Source of the DNA: Bryobacteraceae bacterium
GTDB taxonomy: Bacteria; Acidobacteriota; Terriglobia; Bryobacterales; Bryobacteraceae
Assembly: GCA_025929455.1 (NCBI GenBank)
Contig: JAICMB010000142.1
Coordinates: 1-7,578, forward strand
Length of the DNA: 7,578 nucleotides
Direction of reading: 5' to 3'
Below the pieces are notes generated by a model. It was not told the origin of the DNA. It worked only from the letters and a program-made list of their open reading frames with translations, and ran no database searches. Each line of letters begins with the position of its first letter. Within the stretch, counting starts at the first letter, position 1. The position numbers were made by a program, and so were the translations under genes. Below, piece by piece: positions 1-6,812 of the stretch.

Positions 1-2
1 CC

Positions 3-125
3 GAACAACGGAATGGAAAATCGCTCCGCAAGCTGTATCGCGCCACGCCGCTGGGCCGCAAGGCGCTGATGGCATCGAAGAGCAAAGTCCGGGAACTGTT
101 CCATGAACTCATCGAAGGCGATTGA
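3..125 (+). CDS. C-terminal fragment of a winged-helix transcriptional regulator, PadR-like (partial, 5' end outside window)
   Basis: An open frame enters from the left edge and ends at TGA 123-125, giving 40 residues. The piece KLYRATPLGRKAL resembles the wing strand and following helix turn of PadR/MarR-type winged-helix regulators, where a basic-aromatic strand leads into 'Y.LT..GR.AL'. The remaining tail is a short charged helix ending in LIEGD. In many bacteria, small PadR-type regulators sit directly in front of efflux-pump operons and repress them. Here the frame overlaps the start of the outer-membrane factor gene by 23 nt, so it is probably the first gene of the same operon and a candidate autoregulator of the pump. 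The ligand-sensing and DNA-recognition parts are not in the window, so the family call rests on one motif. MarR or another winged-helix family is possible. Confidence 0.6.
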   Translation, partial: EQRNGKSLRKLYRATPLGRKALMASKSKVRELFHELIEGD

Positions 126-1494
126 AGCAGTAGGGCAGGCAGTCTTCGCTGCCTGCCTGCTCGCGGCCTCCGCTCTACAGGCGCAGCCTCCACTCACCCT
201 CTCCCAAGCCGTCGAGCGCTCGCTGAAGAATTACCCTTCCATCCGCGTTTCCCAGGAGCAGATCAATGCCGCCGCCGCGGCGATCGACCTCGCACGCACC
301 GCCTACCTGCCGCGCGTGGATGCACTCGCACAGGTGAACCGCGCCACGCGCAACAACGTCTTCGGCTTGCTGCTGCCGCAAAGCGTAATTCCGTCCATGT
401 CGGGTCCCGTGATCGGCTCGAACAATTTCGGAACGGTATGGGGCAGCGCCGCGGGCGTGCTGGTCAGTTGGGAGCCGTTCGACTTCGGACTGCGCGGGGC
501 AAATGTGGCCGCGGCAAACGCCGCGCGCGCGCAGTCGCAGGCCATTCTGAAACGGACGCAATTCGAAGTCGCGGCGGCGGCGGCCGATGCCTATTTGACT
601 CTCGTCGCCGCCGGAGAGACCGTCCGCGCCGCGCAGGCGGGGGTCGATCGCAACGATGTTGTGCTCCGCACGATTACCGCGCAAGTGAACGCGCAACTGC
701 GGCCGGGCGCCGACCAATCGCGCGCCGCGGCGGAGCTTGCGGCCGCACGCACGCAACTTATCCAGGCGCAGCAAGCCGTCGAGATCGCCCGCGCGACGCT
801 TTCGCAATTCGTCGGCGGCGCACCATCCGAACTTGCCGCTTCAACGGGCAACTTGTCGCAGTTGCCGCCCGAGCAGCCGCCCGCCGCGCTTAACCCCGCC
901 GCCAATCCCGCGGTAATTGCGCAGAACGCCGCGGCAGAACAGGCGCGCGCACAGTTGCACGCGCTGGAGCGGTCGTATTTTCCACGCTTCTACTTACAGG
1001 GCTCGGCATACGCGCGCGGCACCGGCGCGGAAGTCAACGGCGCGCGGCTGGGCGGCCTGAACGGTCTCGCGCCGAATTTTCAAAACTACGCCGTCGGGTT
1101 CACAGTGGATTTCCCGGTTTTCGATCTGCCCGCCTTGCGGGCGCGCGAGGCGGAACAAAGTGCGGCGATCCGATCCGAGCAGGCACGCTCGGAGCAGATC
1201 GCGGTGGATCTGCGCGCGCAATGGAATCGCGCGGTCGCGACGCTTGCGGGCGCGCGGCGTGTTGCGGCAAACACGCCCGTGCAGGTTTCCGCCGCGCGCG
1301 CCGCCGCACAACAGGCCACCGCGCGCTATCAGTCCGGGTTAGGAAATATCGATGAAGTAGCCGAAGCTCAGCGTCTGCTGACGCAATCCGAGATCGACGA
1401 CGTGCTCGCGCGCCTCACTGTCTGGCGCGGTTTGCTCGCTGTCGCGACGGCCGGCGGAGACTTGCAGCCGTTTATCGCCGAGGTAAGCCGGTGA
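103..1494 (+). CDS. TolC-family outer-membrane efflux protein (outer membrane factor of the RND pump)
   Basis: 463 residues, within the usual range for TolC/OprM-like channels. Residues about 10-28 form a hydrophobic signal peptide with a likely signal peptidase I site near SALQA-Q; no lipobox cysteine is seen. The mature protein begins with LTLSQAVERSLKNYPS, the typical N-terminal helix of the outer-membrane efflux protein repeat. Two such repeats follow (about 30-240 and 265-455), each with long Ala/Gln/Arg-rich helices that would build the periplasmic tunnel. The segments around 70-130 and 290-345 are the likely beta-barrel strands. The C-terminal repeat holds the family-like ARYQSGLGNIDEVAEAQRLL. 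The ATG at 103 lies inside the upstream regulator frame; it is chosen because it alone supplies the signal peptide, although no strong Shine-Dalgarno precedes it, so translation may be coupled. It should form the outer-membrane exit duct for the permease and adaptor encoded next. Confidence 0.93.
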   Translation: MNSSKAIEAVGQAVFAACLLAASALQAQPPLTLSQAVERSLKNYPSIRVSQEQINAAAAAIDLARTAYLPRVDALAQVNRATRNNVFGLLLPQSVIPSMSGPVIGSNNFGTVWGSAAGVLVSWEPFDFGLRGANVAAANAARAQSQAILKRTQFEVAAAAADAYLTLVAAGETVRAAQAGVDRNDVVLRTITAQVNAQLRPGADQSRAAAELAAARTQLIQAQQAVEIARATLSQFVGGAPSELAASTGNLSQLPPEQPPAALNPAANPAVIAQNAAAEQARAQLHALERSYFPRFYLQGSAYARGTGAEVNGARLGGLNGLAPNFQNYAVGFTVDFPVFDLPALRAREAEQSAAIRSEQARSEQIAVDLRAQWNRAVATLAGARRVAANTPVQVSAARAAAQQATARYQSGLGNIDEVAEAQRLLTQSEIDDVLARLTVWRGLLAVATAGGDLQPFIAEVSR

Positions 1495-1502
1495 GCTTCG
1501 AA

Positions 1503-1509
1503 AAGGAAG
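1503..1509 (+). promoter_or_regulatory. Shine-Dalgarno site of the RND permease
   Basis: AAGGAAG lies 4 nt before the ATG at 1514, inside the 19-nt gap after the outer-membrane factor stop codon. It is the clearest ribosome binding site in the window and fixes the permease start, which is followed directly by the first transmembrane segment. Confidence 0.65.
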
Positions 1510-1513
1510 TACG

Positions 1514-4500
1514 ATGCGTTTTGTTTTAGCGGCGCTGTCGCGGCCGTTAACGGTGGTTACCGCGCTGGTCGCGATTGCTTTATGCGCGGTGCTCGCGCTG
1601 CGACGCATGCCGGTGGATATTTTTCCGCAGGTCGGCGATCCGGCGATTTACGTCGCGCAGCCCTACAGCGGCATGGATCCCGCGCAGATGGAAGGATACA
1701 TGACGTATTACTACGAGTATCACTTCCTCTATATAACGGGCATCGATCACGTCGAAAGCAAAAGCATTCAGGGCGCGACGCTCATGAAGCTGGTGTTTCA
1801 CGAGGGCACCGACATGAGTCAGGCCATGGCCGAAACCATCAGTTACGTCAATCGCGCGCGCGCATTCATGCCGCCGGGCACCGTGCCCCCGTTCGTCACG
1901 CGTTTCGATGCGGGCAGCGTTGCGGTAGGACAGTTGGTGTTCAGCAGCACTACACGTACCCAAGGTGAGTTGCAGGACTTCGCGTTGAACCGCGTGCGCC
2001 CAATGTTTGCAACGCTGCCGGGCGTGTCCGCTCCTCCGCCGTTCGGCGGCAGCCAGCGAACAATCGTCATCACACTCGACCCCGACAAGCTGCAGCAGTA
2101 CCGCATCTCTCCGGATGAAGCGATCGCCGCCGTCAGCAAAGCGAGTCTCGTGATGCCATCGGGCAATATGTGGACAGGCGATAAGGAACGCATCGCGCGC
2201 ACGAACGCTGCACTCGGCGCAAATTTATCGGAGCTGCTCAGCACGCCAATACGCCCGGTTTCGGGGACGACCGTCTATCTGCGCGACATCGGAACTATCG
2301 AGAACGGGACCGACATTATTACGGCGTATGCGCACGTGAACGGCCGGCGCACCGTGTATATTCCGGTCACCAAGCGCGCCGATGCTTCTACGCTGGCGGT
2401 GATCAACGCCGTGAAAGCGGCGCTGCCGGATTTTCGCCGCGTGATCCCCGACGATGTGCAAGTTCAACTCGAATTTGACCAGTCACCGTTTGTCCGGAAT
2501 TCTATTCGCGGCCTGGAGATCGAGGGCTTGCTCGGCGCGGTCCTCACCGGCCTCATGGTGTTGATCTTCCTGCGCGACTGGCGCAGCGCGCTGATCGTCG
2601 TCATGAATATCCCATTCGCGCTGCTCAGCGCGGTGGTGCTGCTGTGGGCGACGGGACAGAGCATCAATATGATGACGCTCGGCGGCCTGGCGCTCGCGGT
2701 CGGCGTTCTGGTGGACGAGGCGACGGTCGAGATCGAGAACATACATACGCGCATGCTTCCGGGTGTACCGCGCGCACGCGCCGTGCTCGAAGCCTGCAAC
2801 CGCACCGCCATGGCGCGCCTGCTTTCGATGTTCTGTATTCTCGCGGTGTTCGTACCTTCGTTTTTCATGGTGGGCGCGGCGCGGCAGCTCTTCATGCCGC
2901 TGTCGCTGGCGGTAGCGTTCTCGATGATCGCGTCCTACCTGCTGTCGAGCAGTCTGGTTCCGGTGTTTGCAACCTGGCTCATGAAAGAGAGCCACCGCGG
3001 CGAGGAGCGCGAAGGATTCTTTGGGCGCGTACGCGGATTGTATGACCGCTACCTCACCGGCGCGCTGCGCTTCCGCGGGCCTGTAGCCGCGATCTACGTT
3101 GTCGCGTCGATCGGGCTCGTATGGCTGCTGCTGCCGCGCATGGGAACGGAGCTGTTTCCGGAATCGAACGCGAACGTGATGCGCATCCGTCTGCGCGCGC
3201 CTACGGGAACGCGCACCGAGGAAACGGAACGTGTTGTCTTGCGCGCGCTCGACGTGATCAATCGCACGGCGGGACCCGGGAATGTGCAAATCACCAGCGA
3301 TTTCGTCGGGTTGATCCCGTCCAGCTATCCGGTAGACCTGATCCATTTGTTCACCAGCGGTCCCGACGAAGCGCTCATTCAAGTGGCATTGAAACCCGGC
3401 GCGGGCGGCGAAGCCCTGCGCGAAAAACTGCGGGCCAGTCTGCGCCAGCAACTGCCGGGAGCGCAGGTGTCGTTCGAAGCCGGCGACATTGTGTCGCAGG
3501 TAATGAGCTTCGGCTCGCCGACGCCGATCGACGTCGCGGTCCAAGGCATCAGCCTGCCCGACGACTACGCATATGCGCAAAAGGTGCGGTCGCACATGGC
3601 GGGCTTGCCGTTCCTGCGGGACCTGCAGGTTGCGCAGCCGTCCGATTTCCCAACGCTCGACATCGACATCGATCGCGACCGTGCCGGACAGTTCGGCCTG
3701 ACCATGGCGGATGTCGCGCGGTCCGTAGTGCCCGCGACTTCTTCGTCGCGGTTCATCCAGCCGAACTACTGGCGCGACCCCAAATCCGGCAACGCTTTTC
3801 AGATTCAAGTAGAGCTGCCGCAGAATCGGATGCAGAGCATCGCGGATGTGGGCAGCATCCCGGTGATGCGCGACGACCGTACGGAAACGCGGCTGGCCGA
3901 CGTGGCCGCGTTCAAGACGGGCGTGATGCCGGAGTTAATCGAGCGCTACAACGGTCAGCACGTGGTGAGCCTTACCGCGAACCTGCACGATATAACGCTC
4001 GGCGAGGCGGCGCAGAAGCTCAACAGTGTTCTGCGCGAGGTGGGCACGCCGCCCAAAGGCGTAACCGTTCACGTTCGCGGCGAAATTCCCGCACTGGAGC
4101 AGACTCTCTCCGGCTTGCGCATCGGCCTGCTGCTCGCTGTGCTGGTCATCTTTCTCCTGCTCACGGCGAATTTTCAATCCGCGCGGCTGGCGCTGTCGAT
4201 CGTGCTGACCATTCCGGCGGTGCTGTGCGGCGTGCTGCTGATGCTGATCGCGACTGGCACCACGCTGAACATACAGTCGTTCATGGGCGCCATTATGGCC
4301 ATCGGCATCGCGGTGGCGAATTCAATTTTATTGGTCACATTCGCCGAGCGCGCGCGGCACGAAGGACGCGGCAGCATCGATGCGGCACGCGAGGGCGCGA
4401 CCGGACGTCTGCGAGCCGTTCTTATGACCGCAGCGGCTATGATCTTCGGCATGTTGCCGATGGCCATCGGCTTCGGCGAGCGCGGGTCGCAAGCGGCACC

Positions 4501-4660
4501 GCTTGGCCGTGCGGTTATCGGCGGTCTGATTTTGTCCACATTCACCACGCTCACGGTGTTGCCCTCGATCTACGCGATCGTGCAGCGCAGAGCGTCCCGT
4601 ACTTCTCCATCGCTCAACCCGATGGATCCTGAGAGCCGATTCTATGCAGCACAGCAGTAA
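1514..4660 (+). CDS. RND-family efflux transporter permease (AcrB/HAE1-like superfamily)
   Basis: 1048 residues, almost the length of AcrB (1049). It is the inner-membrane, proton-driven pump subunit, which works as a trimer and takes substrate from the periplasm or outer leaflet. Predicted topology is the RND duplicate. TM1 is at about 10-30, followed by a large periplasmic domain (about 32-330) containing DIFPQVGDPAIYV. TM2-TM6 are at about 333-486, TM7 at 523-541, a second periplasmic domain at about 545-865, and TM8-TM12 at 868-1023. TM4 carries GVLVDEATVEIEN, with D401/E402 at the AcrB D407/D408 position. TM11 keeps R965 and T972 (AcrB R971, T978). TM10 reads AVANSILLV, with A935 where AcrB has K940. 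The periplasmic stretch GYMTYYYEYHFLYITGIDHV and the VPPFVTRFDAGSV motif suggest a distinct RND subgroup rather than classical AcrB or the metal pumps CusA/CzcA. Substrate cannot be inferred. The gene overlaps the adaptor gene by 17 nt. Confidence 0.95.
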   Translation: MRFVLAALSRPLTVVTALVAIALCAVLALRRMPVDIFPQVGDPAIYVAQPYSGMDPAQMEGYMTYYYEYHFLYITGIDHVESKSIQGATLMKLVFHEGTDMSQAMAETISYVNRARAFMPPGTVPPFVTRFDAGSVAVGQLVFSSTTRTQGELQDFALNRVRPMFATLPGVSAPPPFGGSQRTIVITLDPDKLQQYRISPDEAIAAVSKASLVMPSGNMWTGDKERIARTNAALGANLSELLSTPIRPVSGTTVYLRDIGTIENGTDIITAYAHVNGRRTVYIPVTKRADASTLAVINAVKAALPDFRRVIPDDVQVQLEFDQSPFVRNSIRGLEIEGLLGAVLTGLMVLIFLRDWRSALIVVMNIPFALLSAVVLLWATGQSINMMTLGGLALAVGVLVDEATVEIENIHTRMLPGVPRARAVLEACNRTAMARLLSMFCILAVFVPSFFMVGAARQLFMPLSLAVAFSMIASYLLSSSLVPVFATWLMKESHRGEEREGFFGRVRGLYDRYLTGALRFRGPVAAIYVVASIGLVWLLLPRMGTELFPESNANVMRIRLRAPTGTRTEETERVVLRALDVINRTAGPGNVQITSDFVGLIPSSYPVDLIHLFTSGPDEALIQVALKPGAGGEALREKLRASLRQQLPGAQVSFEAGDIVSQVMSFGSPTPIDVAVQGISLPDDYAYAQKVRSHMAGLPFLRDLQVAQPSDFPTLDIDIDRDRAGQFGLTMADVARSVVPATSSSRFIQPNYWRDPKSGNAFQIQVELPQNRMQSIADVGSIPVMRDDRTETRLADVAAFKTGVMPELIERYNGQHVVSLTANLHDITLGEAAQKLNSVLREVGTPPKGVTVHVRGEIPALEQTLSGLRIGLLLAVLVIFLLLTANFQSARLALSIVLTIPAVLCGVLLMLIATGTTLNIQSFMGAIMAIGIAVANSILLVTFAERARHEGRGSIDAAREGATGRLRAVLMTAAAMIFGMLPMAIGFGERGSQAAPLGRAVIGGLILSTFTTLTVLPSIYAIVQRRASRTSPSLNPMDPESRFYAAQQ

Positions 4661-5723
4661 ATCATTATCCGTCGTGATTGCGGCGATGTTGACGTTTGCC
4701 GGCGCGTTCGCGGCGGACCTGGCCACCGTGGTCGCGAAGCCGTTTTCGCGCGATGTCGAATTGCCCGGCGAGTTGCAGCCATTCGAGAGCGTGGAGATAC
4801 ACGCCAAAATACGCGGCTACGTCGAGCGCGTGTTGGTCGACCGCGGCAGCATCGTGAAGCAAGGGCAATTGCTCGTCGAACTCAGTGCGCCCGAAATGAA
4901 GGCGCAGATCGCGGAGGCGCAGTCGAAGGTGCAGGCCGCCGAAGCCGGGCGGCTGCAAGCGCAAGCGCAATTGACCGCGACCAAAGCGACTTTCGAGCGC
5001 TTGAAGAAAGCTTCGGAAACTCCAGGCGCGATCGCCGGTAACGAGTTGATCCAGGCGGAGCAGCAGGTGCAGGCCGCACAGGCGCTGGTCGAATCGCGCC
5101 AGCAGGCGAGCCAGGCCGCGCAAGCCGCCGCGCGCGCAGAGAAGGACCTGCAGGGGTACTTGCGGATCACGGCGCCATTCGATGGGATCATTACCGACCG
5201 CCTCGTGCACCCCGGTGCCTTAGCGGGCCCGGGCTCCGATCCCGCGCTGCTCGTGATTCAACAGATCGCGCACTTGCGGTTGGTGGTCGCAGTGCCCGAA
5301 GAGAACACCGGAGCGATTGTGCGGGGCGCGCGCGTCGGGTTTCACGTCCCGGCCTATCCCGATCGCGTCTACACCGGCACGGTCGCGCGCATCTCACATA
5401 ATGTGGACCGCGCCACGCGCAGCATGCCCGTCGAACTCGATGTGATCAATCGCGACCGCTCGCTCTCGCCCGGCATGTATACATCGGTGCGGTGGCCGGT
5501 GCGCCGCGCGCAGCCCGTCTTGCTGGCGCCGAAAACGAGCGTTGTGACGACCACCGAGCGGACGTTCGTGATCCGGGATGTGAACGGACGCGCGAGGTGG
5601 GTGGATGTGCGAAAGGGCGTCGCGGATGGCGATGCAGTCGTGGTTTCCGGCAACCTGCACGCGGGCGATCGCGTGGTGCGGCTTGCGAGCGACGAAATTC
5701 GCGACGGCGAGCCGCTGCGCTAA
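4644..5723 (+). CDS. RND efflux periplasmic adaptor (membrane fusion protein, HlyD/AcrA-like)
   Basis: 359 residues. Residues about 8-24 form a signal peptide with a likely cleavage after AFA (23). There is no cysteine anywhere, so unlike AcrA it is not a lipoprotein. Domain order is standard. The first lipoyl half is at about 38-82 (LPGELQPFESVEIHAKIRGYV). An Ala/Gln/Glu-rich alpha-hairpin runs at about 84-170. The second lipoyl half is at about 171-208 (LRITAPFDGIITDRLVHPGA). A beta-barrel spans about 210-285 and ends in LSPGMYTSVRW, and a membrane-proximal domain runs to the end. It should bridge the permease and the TolC-like channel. The ATG lies inside the permease frame (17-nt overlap), with a weak GAGAG at 4631-4635 eight nt upstream, so translational coupling is likely. 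Its position after the permease differs from the more common adaptor-first order. Its TAA overlaps the stop codon of the convergent gene. Confidence 0.93.
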   Translation: MQHSSKSLSVVIAAMLTFAGAFAADLATVVAKPFSRDVELPGELQPFESVEIHAKIRGYVERVLVDRGSIVKQGQLLVELSAPEMKAQIAEAQSKVQAAEAGRLQAQAQLTATKATFERLKKASETPGAIAGNELIQAEQQVQAAQALVESRQQASQAAQAAARAEKDLQGYLRITAPFDGIITDRLVHPGALAGPGSDPALLVIQQIAHLRLVVAVPEENTGAIVRGARVGFHVPAYPDRVYTGTVARISHNVDRATRSMPVELDVINRDRSLSPGMYTSVRWPVRRAQPVLLAPKTSVVTTTERTFVIRDVNGRARWVDVRKGVADGDAVVVSGNLHAGDRVVRLASDEIRDGEPLR

Positions 5724-6625
5724 CGGGCGGCGGGCGCGCTACCCGGCTTGAAAAATTCCGGGTGCTCCACTTTCACCGCAAACCGTTTGTTCAGGCCGGC
5801 GATCCATTCGTTGAACTTTGCCTGCTGCATCTCCGTGAACATCGGGCTGCGCACTTCGTCGAACGGCTCGGGCGAAACCTCCTCGACTTTAAACAGATAG
5901 AAACCGCTGGGCTCGCGCAACGGCTCGCTGATCTCGCCCGGTTTGAGCGCAAATACAGCCTTCTTCATCGCTTCCGGATAGGAGCTCGACGATTTGATCA
6001 CGCCGAATTCGCCGTTCTTCGCCTTCGATTCCTTGTCATCGGAATGCTCGCTCGCGAGTTTGCCAAAGTCGCTGCCCGCCAGCGCCTGCTTACGCAGGCC
6101 TTCGATGATCTGCTTGGCTTCCGCTTCGGTGCGCGGCTTCGGAGCATCGGCTTTAGCCGCACCGCCGAACGATACCAGGATCGCCTGCACTTTCGCCTGC
6201 TTGTACTTGTCGCTGTGCTCGGCGTAGTACTTCTTCTGATCCTCGAGCGTGATCGGGATGTCCTGGCGATACTTGTTCAGCTCCGCCTGCATGAGCGTTT
6301 TCGCGCGCAGATACGTGAGCGTCTGGTTCAAGGGCGGCTGCTTGTCGAGACTGGCCTTTACGGCCTCCTCGGCCAGATAATTCATGATGAGCGCGTTGCG
6401 GAGCAGCGCGGGGTTGTTGCGCAGCATCTGCTGAAGTTCCGGCGGATACTGCTCGATAAACGCGCTCAGCTCCTTCGCGGTGAAGCTATGAGCCTCCGTA
6501 GTCACAACCACTGTGTCCGGCGCGATTTCCTTAGCCGGTTGCGGCGCGTTCATGCTCAAACCCGGAGGAAGCGACTGCGCGAAGGCGGAACCACAACATA
6601 CAACAATAACGGCGGCGAACTTCAT
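5720..6625 (-). CDS. Secreted parvulin-type peptidyl-prolyl isomerase-like protein (PpiC/SurA/PrsA-like)
   Basis: 301 residues. A short signal peptide (about 1-16, cleavage after SAFA) predicts export; the two cysteines at 10-11 do not make a lipobox. An N-terminal helical region (about 45-140) with LSAFIEQYPPELQQMLRNNP and a tyrosine/lysine-rich stretch resembles the chaperone module of SurA/PrsA-type proteins. A parvulin domain follows at about 145-250. It contains VQAILVSF, the helix GLRKQALAGSDFGKLASEHS, NGEFGVI, the strongly conserved VFALKPGEISEPLREPSGFY, and FKVEEV. D197 matches the Cys/Asp active-site position, but A148 and Y243 replace the two usual parvulin histidines, so isomerase activity is uncertain and a holdase-chaperone role is plausible. 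An in-frame stop lies three codons upstream of the ATG, fixing the start. The protein could help fold envelope proteins. It converges on the pump operon and diverges from heme A synthase, so no shared function is implied. Confidence 0.9.
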   Translation of the reverse strand: MKFAAVIVVCCGSAFAQSLPPGLSMNAPQPAKEIAPDTVVVTTEAHSFTAKELSAFIEQYPPELQQMLRNNPALLRNALIMNYLAEEAVKASLDKQPPLNQTLTYLRAKTLMQAELNKYRQDIPITLEDQKKYYAEHSDKYKQAKVQAILVSFGGAAKADAPKPRTEAEAKQIIEGLRKQALAGSDFGKLASEHSDDKESKAKNGEFGVIKSSSSYPEAMKKAVFALKPGEISEPLREPSGFYLFKVEEVSPEPFDEVRSPMFTEMQQAKFNEWIAGLNKRFAVKVEHPEFFKPGSAPAAR

Positions 6626-6651
6626 GGCAGGTTAATGTGTGAGAAAACACG

Positions 6652-6660
6652 AGTGTATCA
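6652..6660 (-). promoter_or_regulatory. Possible extended -10 promoter element for the parvulin-like gene
   Basis: Reading on the minus strand, TGATACACT has the TGnTAnnnT layout of an extended -10 element. Transcription would start roughly 20 nt before the ATG at 6625. No good -35 hexamer is found at the usual distance and no Shine-Dalgarno is visible. This is pattern matching to sigma-70 rules only. Confidence 0.3.
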
Positions 6661-6670
6661 CGCACGTGCG
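6661..6670. repeat. Perfect 10-bp palindrome in the divergent intergenic region
   Basis: CGCACGTGCG is its own reverse complement. It lies between the divergent parvulin-like and heme A synthase genes and directly upstream of the possible -10 element of the former. That position would suit a dimeric regulator's operator. In GC-rich DNA, short palindromes of this kind also occur by chance, and no second copy was noticed in the region. Confidence 0.35.
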
Positions 6671-6737
6671 GCCGTAATCCCATACACTCAGACCGAAATT
6701 TTTGCGCTTTGACGAGAGCGCACCGTCGATTTTGCTG

Positions 6738-6743
6738 TACAAT
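6738..6743 (+). promoter_or_regulatory. Possible -10 element for heme A synthase gene
   Basis: TACAAT is a good match to the -10 consensus and lies 69 nt before the ATG at 6813. A TTGACG hexamer occurs at 6709-6714, but the 23-nt spacer is too long for a normal sigma-70 promoter, so the pair cannot be claimed as such. The area is relatively AT-rich compared with the surrounding coding DNA. Confidence 0.3.
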
Positions 6744-6812
6744 TGAGATCAGTTTCGCGCGGCGGCCTCGTTGCTGTCGTGTTCCGGCGCGCGTGGGCGT
6801 GTCGCATTGCTT

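Noticed and set aside
2483..3808. A 441-codon minus-strand open frame inside the RND permease gene.
   Set aside because: The translation is dominated by Arg, His, Gln and Glu with no domain or signal, and the sense strand encodes a textbook RND protein. It is a codon-bias shadow.
3121..4632. A 503-codon plus-strand open frame in another frame of the permease gene.
   Set aside because: The composition is Arg/Ala/His-rich and lacks any motif. The permease frame is continuous through the region, so there is no frameshift or gene fusion to explain.
1514..4660. Assignment of the permease as a heavy-metal pump (CusA/CzcA type).
   Set aside because: It lacks a methionine-rich substrate path that I can recognise. 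Its periplasmic motifs resemble a different RND subgroup, and the TM4 DE pair alone does not indicate metal transport.
5741..5763. Inverted repeat ACCCGG / CCGGGT with an 11-nt loop just past the convergent stop codons, considered as a terminator.
   Set aside because: The stem is only 6 bp, it lies within the parvulin-like coding sequence, and no T-run follows on either strand. It does not look like an intrinsic terminator.
5720..6625. The cysteines at residues 10-11 of the parvulin-like protein as a lipoprotein attachment site (as in PrsA).
   Set aside because: The residues before them are Val-Val instead of a small Gly/Ala/Ser at -1, so the lipobox rule fails. A signal peptidase I site after SAFA fits better.
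5492..6712. A 406-codon plus-strand open frame lying antisense to the parvulin-like gene.
   Set aside because: Its product is rich in Arg/His/Leu with no recognisable domain. It overlaps a gene with clear family motifs on the other strand and also cuts across the adaptor 3' end. Long antisense frames are expected in GC-rich coding DNA.
6709..6743. TTGACG (6709-6714) and TACAAT (6738-6743) as a paired sigma-70 promoter.
   Set aside because: The 23-nt spacer is well outside the usual 16-18 nt. Only the -10-like hexamer is kept as a tentative feature.
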